Shown here: positions 7,537 through 14,582 of the stretch, in pieces | How positions within the stretch are numbered: the stretch's first letter is position 1 | Layout: every line of letters begins with the position of its first letter | Source: CAZYPU01 sp964649665 | GTDB lineage: Bacteria > Omnitrophota > Gorgyraeia > JABMRN01 > RBG-13-46-9 | Length of the DNA stretch: 16,664 nucleotides | Assembly: GCA_964649665.1 (NCBI GenBank) | Contig: CAZYPU010000022.1 | Coordinates: 1 to 16,664, forward strand | Direction: 5' to 3' | Translations under genes and position numbers: made by a program | The notes under the pieces: model-generated | What the model was told of the DNA's origin: nothing | Seen by the model: the letters and a program-made list of their open reading frames with translations, nothing else | Database searches by the model: none

Positions 7537-9440
7537 CTCTTGCCTTTGTTTGCGTCCGGCTCGTCTTCTACCTTGTATTCGGCGTCAACGACATCGTCTT
7601 TTTTTTCGGCGGCCCCGCCTTTGGCCGACTTTTCGTCTTTGGCCGCCTGTTCGCCTTTCGGGCCCGCGCCCGTCTGCTGCTTCTTCTGGGCCTCTTTATA
7701 GACCTCTTCGGCCAGCTTGTGCGAGGCTTTTGATAATTCTTCGACGGCCTTTTTTACTCTGGCGACATCTTTTGAGGCAATGGCCTCTTTTGTTTCCTTC
7801 AATTTATTCTCGATGCTTTCTTTCTCGGAAGCGGAAATCTTACTGCCGTAATCCGCGAGCGACTTTTCCACCGTATAAACAAGGGTATCGGCCTGATTTA
7901 CCGCCTCTACCTCTTCTTTTCGTTTTTTGTCCTCTTCGGCGAATTTTTCCGCTTGTTTTACCAGCTTCTCTATCTCTTCCTTCGAAAGCTTTTTGGGCGC
8001 GCTTATCTTTATTGACTGCTCCTTACCCGTACCCAGATCCTTGGCGTGCACGTGGACTATTCCGTTTGCGTCGATATCGAACGTTACCTCGATCTGGGGC
8101 ACGCCGCGCCTCGCCGGCGGGATCCCTACGAGATCGAATCTGCCAAGTTCAATGTTGTCGCCTGCCATCGGCCGCTCGCCCTGCAGGACCCTCACCGTAA
8201 CGGCGGGCTGATTATCCGCGGCCGTTGAAAAAATCTGACTTTTCTTCGTAGGTATGGTCGTGTTCCGTTCAATAAGTTTGGTAGAAACGCCGCCGAGAGT
8301 TTCTATTCCGAGCGAAAGGGGTGTAACGTCTAGAAGGAGGACGTCTTTCGCGTCACCCTTCATTATCGCTCCCTGTACCGCGGCCCCCATCGCAACGCAC
8401 TCCATGGGGTCTATCCCCCTTTCTATCTTTTTGCCGAGAAAATCTTCGACGAATTTTTGGACGACGGGCATCCTGGTAGGGCCGCCGACCATGATGACCT
8501 TATCTATGTCTTTCCTGTCAAGCTTGGCATCGCTGATTGCCTGCTCCAGCGGGTGTTTGCATTTTCCTATGACAGGCATGATCAACTCTTCCAGTTTTGC
8601 GCGGTTAATGGACATGGTAAGATGCTTGGGGCCCGTCTGGTCCGCAGTTATATAGGGCAGGTTTATATCCGTCGTGATAGAGCTTGAAAGTTCGACTTTT
8701 GCCTTTTCGGCGGCTTCTCTCAGGCGCTGCATGGCCATCTTGTCCTTTCTCACGTCAACGCCGCTTTCTTTCTTAAACTGCTCGGCGATATAATCTATGA
8801 GAATTTTATCCATGTCCGTTCCGCCGAGCTCGGTGTCGCCGCTCGTGGAAAGAACTTTAAATCCGCCTTCGGCCCACATCTCCATTACGGTAACGTCGAG
8901 TGTTCCCCCGCCGAAGTCAAACACCATGATTTTCAGCTCCTTGCCGACTTTGTTTAACCCGTAAGCCAGGCACGCTGCCGTTGGCTCATTTATGATTCTT
9001 AAGACCTTCAGTCCCGCTATCTCGCCCGCGTCTTTAGTGGCCTGCCTCTGGTTGTCATTAAAATATGCCGGGCACGTTATAACGGCTTCGTTTACGCTGT
9101 CTCCGAGGTAAGCTTCGGCGTCCTGCTTTATTTTCTGCAGGATAAAGGCCGAGACCTGCTGGGGCGTGTATTCCTTGCCGTACACCTTGAACTTGTAATC
9201 AGTGCCCATCTTTCTTTTGGCGGCCATTACGGTGCCCTCGGGATTTATGGACGCCTGGCGCTTGGCCGGCTCCCCGACGAGTTTTTGCCCATCCCTGGTA
9301 AACGCCACATATGAAGGAAATGCCTTGCCGCTTGCGATTCCCGCGCCCTCTGCGCTCGGTATAATCGTGGGCCTGCCCTTTTCCATAAATGCGGCCGCTG
9401 AGTTCGAAGTCCCTAAGTCAATTCCTATTACCTTTGCCAT
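7533..9440 (-). CDS. dnaK: Chaperone protein DnaK (Hsp70), insert-lacking type
   Basis: ATP-dependent Hsp70 chaperone, 635 residues. The nucleotide-binding domain begins MAKVIGIDLGTSNS and contains INEPTAA and DFGGGTLDVT; the linker region has LLLDVTPLSLGIETLGG; the substrate-binding domain and helical lid follow, ending in a charged tail with DVVDAEYKVEDE. The N-terminal segment goes from AAKRKMG directly to TDYKFKVYGKEYTPQ (about 73-93). It therefore lacks the roughly 24-residue insert present in E. coli-type DnaK and resembles Bacillus and archaeal proteins there. A perfect GGAGGT precedes the ATG at 9440. It lies 61 bp after grpE and overlaps dnaJ by 4 bp. Confidence 0.98.
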   Translation of the reverse strand: MAKVIGIDLGTSNSAAAFMEKGRPTIIPSAEGAGIASGKAFPSYVAFTRDGQKLVGEPAKRQASINPEGTVMAAKRKMGTDYKFKVYGKEYTPQQVSAFILQKIKQDAEAYLGDSVNEAVITCPAYFNDNQRQATKDAGEIAGLKVLRIINEPTAACLAYGLNKVGKELKIMVFDFGGGTLDVTVMEMWAEGGFKVLSTSGDTELGGTDMDKILIDYIAEQFKKESGVDVRKDKMAMQRLREAAEKAKVELSSSITTDINLPYITADQTGPKHLTMSINRAKLEELIMPVIGKCKHPLEQAISDAKLDRKDIDKVIMVGGPTRMPVVQKFVEDFLGKKIERGIDPMECVAMGAAVQGAIMKGDAKDVLLLDVTPLSLGIETLGGVSTKLIERNTTIPTKKSQIFSTAADNQPAVTVRVLQGERPMAGDNIELGRFDLVGIPPARRGVPQIEVTFDIDANGIVHVHAKDLGTGKEQSIKISAPKKLSKEEIEKLVKQAEKFAEEDKKRKEEVEAVNQADTLVYTVEKSLADYGSKISASEKESIENKLKETKEAIASKDVARVKKAVEELSKASHKLAEEVYKEAQKKQQTGAGPKGEQAAKDEKSAKGGAAEKKDDVVDAEYKVEDEPDANKGKR

Positions 9441-9478
9441 TTTTTACCTCCGATTTTTGTGCTTAAAAACCGCCCTGG

Positions 9479-9498
9479 TCCCGCCCCTGCGGGAGGGG
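9479..9498. repeat. GC-rich hairpin in the grpE-dnaK spacer
   Basis: The spacer contains TCCCGC-CCCT-GCGGGA (9479-9494), a 6-bp stem with a 4-base loop, which can alternatively pair as CCCCT-GCGGG-AGGGG (9484-9498). It lies between the grpE stop and the dnaK ribosome binding site. No U-run follows in the direction of transcription. It could stabilise or process the mRNA between the two genes, or be a short repeat remnant. Confidence 0.5.
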
Positions 9499-9501
9499 AA
9501 T

Positions 9502-10062
9502 CTATTTTTTTTCTTTTCCTTTCGAAACCTTAACCAATGCCGGCCTCAGGAGCCGGTCATTCAAAGTGTAACCGCTTCTTATTTCCTCCGCTGCGATGCC
9601 TTCGGGAAACTTATCGGTAAATACCTGCTCGGCCGCTTCGTGGAGATTCGGATTGAATTTTTCTCCTATCGTTTTAATCTTTTTCAGGCCGTTGACCTCG
9701 AGCACCCTGTGAAACTCGCCCTGAAGCATCTTGATCCCCTTCAGGAACGACTCCTTGTCATTCGATTTCTCGATCGCCTTTATGGCGCTGTCAAAGCTAT
9801 CCATTATGGGGAAAAGCTCTATCATGAGAAACTGGGTCGAAAACTTTACGGTTTCGCTTTTTTCTTTTTCGACGCGTTTTTTAAGATTTTCGTATTCCGC
9901 CAGGGCGCGCAGCCATTTGTCTTTATAATCTATGGCCTCGCCCCCAGAGTTTGCCTGGGGCGACCCTGAGCTTGTCGAAGGGTCGGGCGCTTTTGGTTCT
10001 TTCGTTTCTTTATTCGCCCCGTTTGAAAATTTCTTCTCCTCTTTGTTGTGCGGCTCGGACAT
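9502..10062 (-). CDS. grpE: Nucleotide exchange factor GrpE
   Basis: Exchange factor that releases ADP from DnaK. The 186-residue protein has a disordered N-terminus (1-45), a long coiled coil (about 45-100, DKWLRALAEYENLKKRVEKEK) and the C-terminal beta domain with NPNLHEAAEQV and IRSGYTLNDRLLRPALVKVSKG. The Shine-Dalgarno AGAGGAGG lies about 10 bases before the ATG at 10062. Residues about 26-41 (PDPSTSSGSPQANSGG) are encoded by two adjacent GC-rich inverted repeats. This looks like a repeat inserted in frame in the tolerant N-terminal tail. The gene follows hrcA by 63 bp, in a gap holding CGAAATTTCG (10108-10117). Confidence 0.96.
   Translation of the reverse strand: MSEPHNKEEKKFSNGANKETKEPKAPDPSTSSGSPQANSGGEAIDYKDKWLRALAEYENLKKRVEKEKSETVKFSTQFLMIELFPIMDSFDSAIKAIEKSNDKESFLKGIKMLQGEFHRVLEVNGLKKIKTIGEKFNPNLHEAAEQVFTDKFPEGIAAEEIRSGYTLNDRLLRPALVKVSKGKEKK
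9941..9985. repeat. Double palindromic repeat inside grpE
   Basis: Two inverted repeats lie side by side. CCCCAG (9942-9947) pairs with CTGGGG (9955-9960), and CGACCCT (9961-9967) pairs with AGGGTCG (9979-9985). The second contains the core CCTGAGCTTGTCGAAGG, a short palindromic repeat I recognise as dispersed in many bacterial genomes and often translated as DPSTSSG. It is read in frame by grpE with no stop. Only one copy is seen in this window. Confidence 0.7.
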
Positions 10063-10125
10063 ATCTTTAAAACCTCCTCTAAAGAGTGATAATACTAAAA
10101 TTCTTCACGAAATTTCGAACGGGGT

Positions 10126-10860
10126 TCATGCGTAAACCCCTTCGAGCGCTTCCGTAGTTATTTCGGCCAGATATTGCACAACGGGCACAACCTCATCGTA
10201 GCGCATCCTCATGGGGCCGATAATGCCTATGCTGCCGGATGTGCGCTTCTTGAATTTGTAAGGAGACGTTATAATGGTACAGCTATGCAGTTCTTCGTAC
10301 ATGTTCTCGCGGCCTATGCGTATGGCGGTTCCGCTTGACTCCAGATCCTGGTTCATGATGCGCGCAAATTCCCTTTTTTCTTCTATAACCCTCAGGAAAT
10401 CACGCGCCATACCCAGCTCCATAAATTCCGGCTGCTCGAGCATGTGGTATGTGCCGTCGAAATACAATCTGTTGTTCGGCGAAAGCGCTATGCCCGTATA
10501 ATTGGTTATTTTCGAGATAGCGGAAGACGCATATTCGATTATTTCTTCAAAAAACTTTTTCCGGCTTATGTGTTCCCTGAGCCGCGTAAGTATATTTTTT
10601 CGCGGAAATTCCGCGACGAACATCCTGCTGTCGACATACCTTCTGTACCCAAGATCGGTAGGTATCCTGCCGGCGGATGTATAGGGGTGTGTAATGTAGC
10701 CCTCTTTCTCCAGTTCGATCATCACATTTCTTATGGTCGCGCTGGACAGGCCGAGAATGCGGGCTATGTATTTCGAGCCGACGGGAAGGGCGCTCGTCAC
10801 ATGGGCCCTTATGATGGCCTCCAGTATCCTATTTTTCCGTTTCTCTCTGTTTATTGTCAT
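10126..10860 (-). CDS. hrcA: Heat-inducible transcription repressor HrcA, internally shortened
   Basis: Repressor that binds CIRCE and blocks the class I heat-shock operon, usually with folding aid from GroEL. The 244-residue product has the winged-helix DNA-binding domain (about 1-75: PVGSKYIARILGLSSATIRNVM, EKEGYITHPYTSAGRIPTDLGYRRYVD). Then SKITNYTGIALSP (116-128) jumps straight to RLYFDGTYHMLEQPEF (131-146). In typical 340-residue HrcA these two blocks are separated by about 100 residues forming the inserted dimerisation domain and part of the GAF-like domain. The C-terminal IGIIGPMRMRYDEVVPVVQY is canonical. I chose the ATG at 10860 because the upstream GTG at 10881 would lie inside the CIRCE operator. 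The Shine-Dalgarno is weak. Confidence 0.93.
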   Translation of the reverse strand: MTINREKRKNRILEAIIRAHVTSALPVGSKYIARILGLSSATIRNVMIELEKEGYITHPYTSAGRIPTDLGYRRYVDSRMFVAEFPRKNILTRLREHISRKKFFEEIIEYASSAISKITNYTGIALSPNNRLYFDGTYHMLEQPEFMELGMARDFLRVIEEKREFARIMNQDLESSGTAIRIGRENMYEELHSCTIITSPYKFKKRTSGSIGIIGPMRMRYDEVVPVVQYLAEITTEALEGVYA

Positions 10861-10874
10861 AATCTTAAATGAAT

Positions 10875-10901
10875 TTAGCACTCTCTGTCAAAGAGTGCTA
10901 A
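10875..10901 (-). promoter_or_regulatory. CIRCE operator (HrcA binding site)
   Basis: A perfect match to the CIRCE inverted repeat: TTAGCACTC (10875-10883), nine bases, GAGTGCTAA (10893-10901). It begins just downstream of the -10 box and ends 14 bp before the hrcA ATG. HrcA binding here should block transcription of hrcA-grpE-dnaK-dnaJ and autoregulate hrcA. Confidence 0.97.
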
Positions 10902-10907
10902 TATGAT

Positions 10908-10935
10908 ATTTTAGCACAAACCCTTTTTCTGTCAA
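10908..10935 (-). promoter_or_regulatory. Sigma70-type promoter of the heat-shock operon
   Basis: On the minus strand, the consensus -35 TTGACA (10935-10930) is followed after 16 bases by -10 TAAAAT (10913-10908). The predicted start site falls inside the adjacent CIRCE, the usual arrangement for HrcA-controlled operons. Confidence 0.85.
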
Positions 10936-10963
10936 GGGAATTATTTACTGGGAAAAATACTGG

Positions 10964-11004
10964 TGTCTCCACGAGAATAGCGGAGACAGCAGCCGAAAGG
11001 CTGT
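10964..11004 (-). terminator. Inverted repeats downstream of hflX, possible weak terminator
   Basis: Just after the hflX stop there is CAGCC-GAAA-GGCTG (10990-11003, plus-strand reading), then TGTCTCC (10964-10970) pairing with GGAGACA (10982-10988). In the hflX direction the second hairpin is followed by CCAGTATTTTTC, a short T-rich stretch starting several bases late. It could end hflX transcription before the heat-shock promoter. A repeat remnant is the alternative. Confidence 0.4.
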
Positions 11005-11008
11005 CCCT

Positions 11009-12247
11009 CTATACCTCTTTCTTGATCTTCTCGTAGAAGCTCGCGGGGAGCTGGACTTCGAGATGCACATTTTCATCGCGGTATTCGCGTTTTAAGACGC
11101 GGCCTTTTTCGTGTATCAGGCTTATGAGGCTTGCTTTATGCTGCGGCAGCACGATTGTGTAGGCTTTTACAATATTACCGGGATGCAGCACGATCTTGTC
11201 GATCAGGTCCTGAAAGTTCATCTTTTTCAGCGCGGAAATGGGTATCGCGTCTTTGAATTCCCTCGTCAATCGCCGCACTTCATTTTCGCTTACCATGTCT
11301 ATTTTATTCAAGGCGGTAATCATGGGCTTCTCCTCTGCGCCGAGTTCCGCCAGCACGCCGAAAACGGCTTTTTCCATTTCTTTCGCCTTTGGGTGGCTTA
11401 TATCCACGATGTGTAGGAGAACATCGGCGTACATCACCTCTTCCAGGGTGGCCTTAAAGGACTCTATCAGGTGGTGCGGCAGTTCGTTTAGAAATCCTAC
11501 GGTGTCCGCAAACAAAACCTTCTGATTATTCGGGAGGACAAAGCTTTTTATAATAGGATCAAGCGTGCTGAAGAGCCCATCCTGCGTGTAGACGCCGGAG
11601 CCGGTCAAGGCGTTTAAAAGAGTTGATTTGCCGGAATTCGTATATCCTACGATAGCAATTGTGAGAAGCGAAAATTTGGCGCGCTGTTTGCGCCGGGTGG
11701 AACGCTGCATGCTAAGTTTATCCAGGTCCTTTTTTAATTTTGTAATTTTGCCTCTTATCCTTCTCCGGTCAATCTCCAGCTTTTGTTCGCCGGGGCCCCT
11801 TGCCCCTATCCCGCCGCCGAGCCTCGAAAGAAATATGCCCGTTCCGGCAAGCCTCGGCAATAAATATAAAAGTTGAGCCAATTCTACCTGTATTTTGCCT
11901 TCATTGGATTTAGCGCGCCTGGCGAAAATATCCAGAATAAGCTGGGTGCGGTCTATCGTCTTAACATTGATGATATCTTCGAGGTTTTTCTGCTGTGTTC
12001 CTGTCAGGTCATTATTGAATATGACAACGCTTATGTTTTTTTCGGCGCACAAAAGCGATATTTCTTCGGCTTTTCCCTTGCCGATAAAAAATGTGGCTGA
12101 CGGCACGTCCCGCGCGGCGATCATCTCGTGGACGACTTCCGCGCCGCTTGATTTCACAAGCTGGACGAGCTCGGAAGCCTTCTCCTCGGGCCTCCAGGTC
12201 GTGTTCTTTCGCTTTAATTTCAGCGTTACAAGTAATGCTTTTTCCAT
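11009..12247 (-). CDS. hflX: Ribosome-associated GTPase HflX
   Basis: GTPase of the OBG-HflX branch that binds the large ribosomal subunit and helps split stalled or heat-damaged ribosomes. The 412-residue length is normal. The N-terminal HflX domain ends in the family signature GGGIGARGPGEQKLEIDRRR (144-163). GTPase motifs are G1 GYTNSGKS (201-208), G3 DTVG (248-251), G4 NKID (314-317) and G5 SAL (338-340). A C-terminal domain follows (about 360-412). The ATG at 12247 is 5 bp after the radical SAM stop, so it is the last gene of the miaB-miaA operon. The neighbourhood matches the known miaA-hflX association and sits directly before the heat-shock operon. Confidence 0.96.
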   Translation of the reverse strand: MEKALLVTLKLKRKNTTWRPEEKASELVQLVKSSGAEVVHEMIAARDVPSATFFIGKGKAEEISLLCAEKNISVVIFNNDLTGTQQKNLEDIINVKTIDRTQLILDIFARRAKSNEGKIQVELAQLLYLLPRLAGTGIFLSRLGGGIGARGPGEQKLEIDRRRIRGKITKLKKDLDKLSMQRSTRRKQRAKFSLLTIAIVGYTNSGKSTLLNALTGSGVYTQDGLFSTLDPIIKSFVLPNNQKVLFADTVGFLNELPHHLIESFKATLEEVMYADVLLHIVDISHPKAKEMEKAVFGVLAELGAEEKPMITALNKIDMVSENEVRRLTREFKDAIPISALKKMNFQDLIDKIVLHPGNIVKAYTIVLPQHKASLISLIHEKGRVLKREYRDENVHLEVQLPASFYEKIKKEV

Positions 12248-12252
12248 GCAGC

Positions 12253-13659
12253 TTACCCTTTCTTGAACAAAATCATCCTGAATAAACCCGCCCCCGCCCC
12301 GAGGTTAACGATGAATCTGTTGAATGTCCTGATCCTTAAGATTTGTTTTACGATTTGCCGGGGCCTCAGGTAAAACCGCTTATACGCCTTCTTCTGCCAT
12401 CTCAGCATTTCAAAAGGAAGGAGCCGCTCGAGCCTATGAACCGGCGGGGTGTGGATTCCGAATTGATCGTAATCTTCCGTTAAGATGAAATTTTTCGACC
12501 GCAGGTAATCGTAAACTTCGGTTCCGGGATAGGGCTTTAATATGTGAAACTTCGCCACATCGGGATCCAGCCTTCCGGCGAAATCAATTGTTTGCTTTAC
12601 GGTGTGCGGATCCTCTCCGACGAGCCCTATCATGAAAAACGCCCACATCTCGAGTTTCATTTTCTTCGCCAGCGCGAAAACCTCTTCGACCTTCCGGAGC
12701 TTTACTCCCTTGCGGGCTTTGTTTAAAACTTCCTGCGAGCCGCTCTCTACACCCACGGCTATACTGTAGGTTCCCATGTCTTTTAGCGCCTTCAGGATCT
12801 CTTCGCTCAGAAAATCCGCCCGTATGCCGTTGGGAAAAGCGAATTTTACCTTAAGGTTTCTTTTTCTGATTTCGTCGCGTATTTCGAACACCCTTTTCTT
12901 TACCGTCGTAAAGTTATCGTCCCAGACGTGGATTTCTTTTACGCGCATTTTGCTTACGAGAAACTCTATCTCCTCGGCTACATTCCGGGCGCTCCTTGCC
13001 CTGAAAACATTGCCGAAAATCTGGCGAACATTGCAGTAGGTGCACATGCCGGGGCATCCCCGGCTTGTAATCACCGGCGCCGTATCGCGATATAAGGCGT
13101 CGGGGTATGTATATGCCCTTTTTTTGAAGAGGTCTCTTGCGGGAAAGGGCAGCTCATCCAGGTTATCTATAAGCGGCCGCGCCGGCGTCTCCGCAAGGGT
13201 GCCGTTTTTTTTGTAGGCCAGGCCTTTTACATCCGACAAATCACGTTTATGCGCGAGGCTTTCGGCTATTTCCCTGAATGTGATTTCACCTTCACCCTTT
13301 ACGACAACGTCTACGCAGCCAAAGCCCAGTGTTTCCCGCGGCCTGATTGTGGCATGAATACCCCCAAAAACGGTCAGTGTCGCCGGGCTTTGTTTCTTAA
13401 CTTCATTTGCCAGCTTCAAAGCCGACGAAAGCGTAGGGCTCGTAACTGTAAATCCCGCTATATCGTACTTTTTCGCTTTTACGGCTTTCGCGAAGTCCAA
13501 CAGGCTTAAACCCTCGGCGTCGATATCCATTATTTCCACGAGATTGCCGCTTTTCTCGAGTGTCGCGGCAATATACGCAAGCCCCATATGCATTTGCACG
13601 GGCGGCTTCATCCCGCCGTAAGCCTCCGTCTGCGACGGATTTACAAGTAAAATATCCAT
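12253..13659 (-). CDS. B12-binding-domain radical SAM protein
   Basis: A 468-residue protein with an N-terminal cobalamin-binding-like Rossmann domain (about 1-135; MDILLVNPSQ, GLAYIAATLE, VFGGIHATIRPRE, VVKGEGE) and a radical SAM barrel with C202-x3-C206-x2-C209 (SRGCPGMCTYCNV). Further motifs are WDDNFT, GVESGSQEVLNKARKG and LKPYPGTEVYDYL. The cobalamin domain lacks a DxHxxG motif, as in BchE-type members, so cobalamin binding is not proven. Such proteins carry out methyl transfers, cyclisations and other radical reactions; the substrate here cannot be inferred. The start overlaps the miaA stop as TAATG, so translation is coupled to miaA. The basic C-terminus (about 405-468) has no recognised domain. 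Confidence 0.9.
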   Translation of the reverse strand: MDILLVNPSQTEAYGGMKPPVQMHMGLAYIAATLEKSGNLVEIMDIDAEGLSLLDFAKAVKAKKYDIAGFTVTSPTLSSALKLANEVKKQSPATLTVFGGIHATIRPRETLGFGCVDVVVKGEGEITFREIAESLAHKRDLSDVKGLAYKKNGTLAETPARPLIDNLDELPFPARDLFKKRAYTYPDALYRDTAPVITSRGCPGMCTYCNVRQIFGNVFRARSARNVAEEIEFLVSKMRVKEIHVWDDNFTTVKKRVFEIRDEIRKRNLKVKFAFPNGIRADFLSEEILKALKDMGTYSIAVGVESGSQEVLNKARKGVKLRKVEEVFALAKKMKLEMWAFFMIGLVGEDPHTVKQTIDFAGRLDPDVAKFHILKPYPGTEVYDYLRSKNFILTEDYDQFGIHTPPVHRLERLLPFEMLRWQKKAYKRFYLRPRQIVKQILRIRTFNRFIVNLGAGAGLFRMILFKKG

Positions 13660-14582
13660 TATCCCGCGCCTTTTATTGTCTCCCGCATAAAATGTATGGT
13701 CATGGCCTTATGCATGCGGCTTAAATCAAGCCATATAATCCGCTTATCCGGCCTGAACCACGTAATCTGCCTTTTGGCGAGCCTGCGTGTATCCCTTTTT
13801 AAGATTTCCACTGCATGTTCGAGCCCGTAATTTCCGGAGAGATACCCCTCTACCTGTTTAATGCCGAGCGCCTTCTTCGAGGTTATGCTCATGTTCAGCT
13901 TCATGAGTTTTTTCGCTTCCCGAACGAGGCCTCTTCTGAACATCGAATCCACCCTTTCATGGATCTTCCTGTACAATTTCTCCCTATCCATCACAAGGCC
14001 AAAAATCACGATATCATATTTGTCTTTTATGCCTTTGGTTTCTTTTTCCAGATCGAATTTTGTTTTTTTCTCAAGCTCGCGTATCTCCAGCGCCCTTATA
14101 ACCCGCTTTAAGTCATTGGGGTGTATTTTCCGGGCCGAGAAAGGATCGAGCTTTTCAAGTTTTCTATGCAGAAACAAAGCGCCCTTTTTAGCCGCCTCCG
14201 TGCGCAGTTTTTTTCTCAAGGCCTCGCTTTTCCCTTTCGACGGGAAGATCCCGTCGAGGAGCGCCCTCACGTAAAGCCCGCTTCCGCCCGTTACAATCGG
14301 TATTTTTCCGTTTTTTAAAATACCCTGTATTATCTTTCCGGCTTTTTTGGAAAATAGGGCGGCGGAATATTCTTCCCGCGCCTTTAAAAAACCTATGAGG
14401 TGGTGCCTTGCCTTTTTTTGTTCGCTTTTGGCGGGCGCCTGGCTTATTATCTCCATGCCCTTATAGGCCTGCATGGAATCGGCTGAAATTATTTCGCCAT
14501 CTATTTTTTCGGCAAGCATTACCGAAAGCTCGGTCTTTCCGGAGGCGGTCGGGCCCACTATGAATATTACCTTATTCAACAA
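13659..14582 (-). CDS. miaA: tRNA dimethylallyltransferase
   Basis: Transfers dimethylallyl from DMAPP to N6 of A37 in tRNAs reading UNN codons (i6A37), the substrate of MiaB. The 307-residue length is normal. The P-loop GPTASGKT is at 10-17, DSMQAY at 35-40, TGGSGLYVRALLDGI at 98-112 and HPNDLKRVIRALEI near 155-168; ITWFRPDKRIIWLD near the C-terminus is characteristic. There is no ATG: two consecutive TTG codons (14582, 14579) precede AATAAGGTA, and GAGG lies at 14590-14587, so the start is TTG, with 14579 equally possible. It overlaps the end of the SPOR gene by 11 bp, and its stop overlaps the radical SAM ATG by 1 bp. Confidence 0.96.
   Translation of the reverse strand: MLNKVIFIVGPTASGKTELSVMLAEKIDGEIISADSMQAYKGMEIISQAPAKSEQKKARHHLIGFLKAREEYSAALFSKKAGKIIQGILKNGKIPIVTGGSGLYVRALLDGIFPSKGKSEALRKKLRTEAAKKGALFLHRKLEKLDPFSARKIHPNDLKRVIRALEIRELEKKTKFDLEKETKGIKDKYDIVIFGLVMDREKLYRKIHERVDSMFRRGLVREAKKLMKLNMSITSKKALGIKQVEGYLSGNYGLEHAVEILKRDTRRLAKRQITWFRPDKRIIWLDLSRMHKAMTIHFMRETIKGAG

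Noticed and set aside
10084..10092. GAGTGATAA before grpE as a second CIRCE
   Set aside because: It matches one half-site at 8 of 9 bases, but the opposite arm at the correct spacing matches only 4 of 9.
10861..10881. GTG at 10881 as the hrcA start
   Set aside because: It would put the first codons inside the CIRCE operator, and the added residues are not part of the conserved HrcA N-terminus; ATG 10860 fits better.
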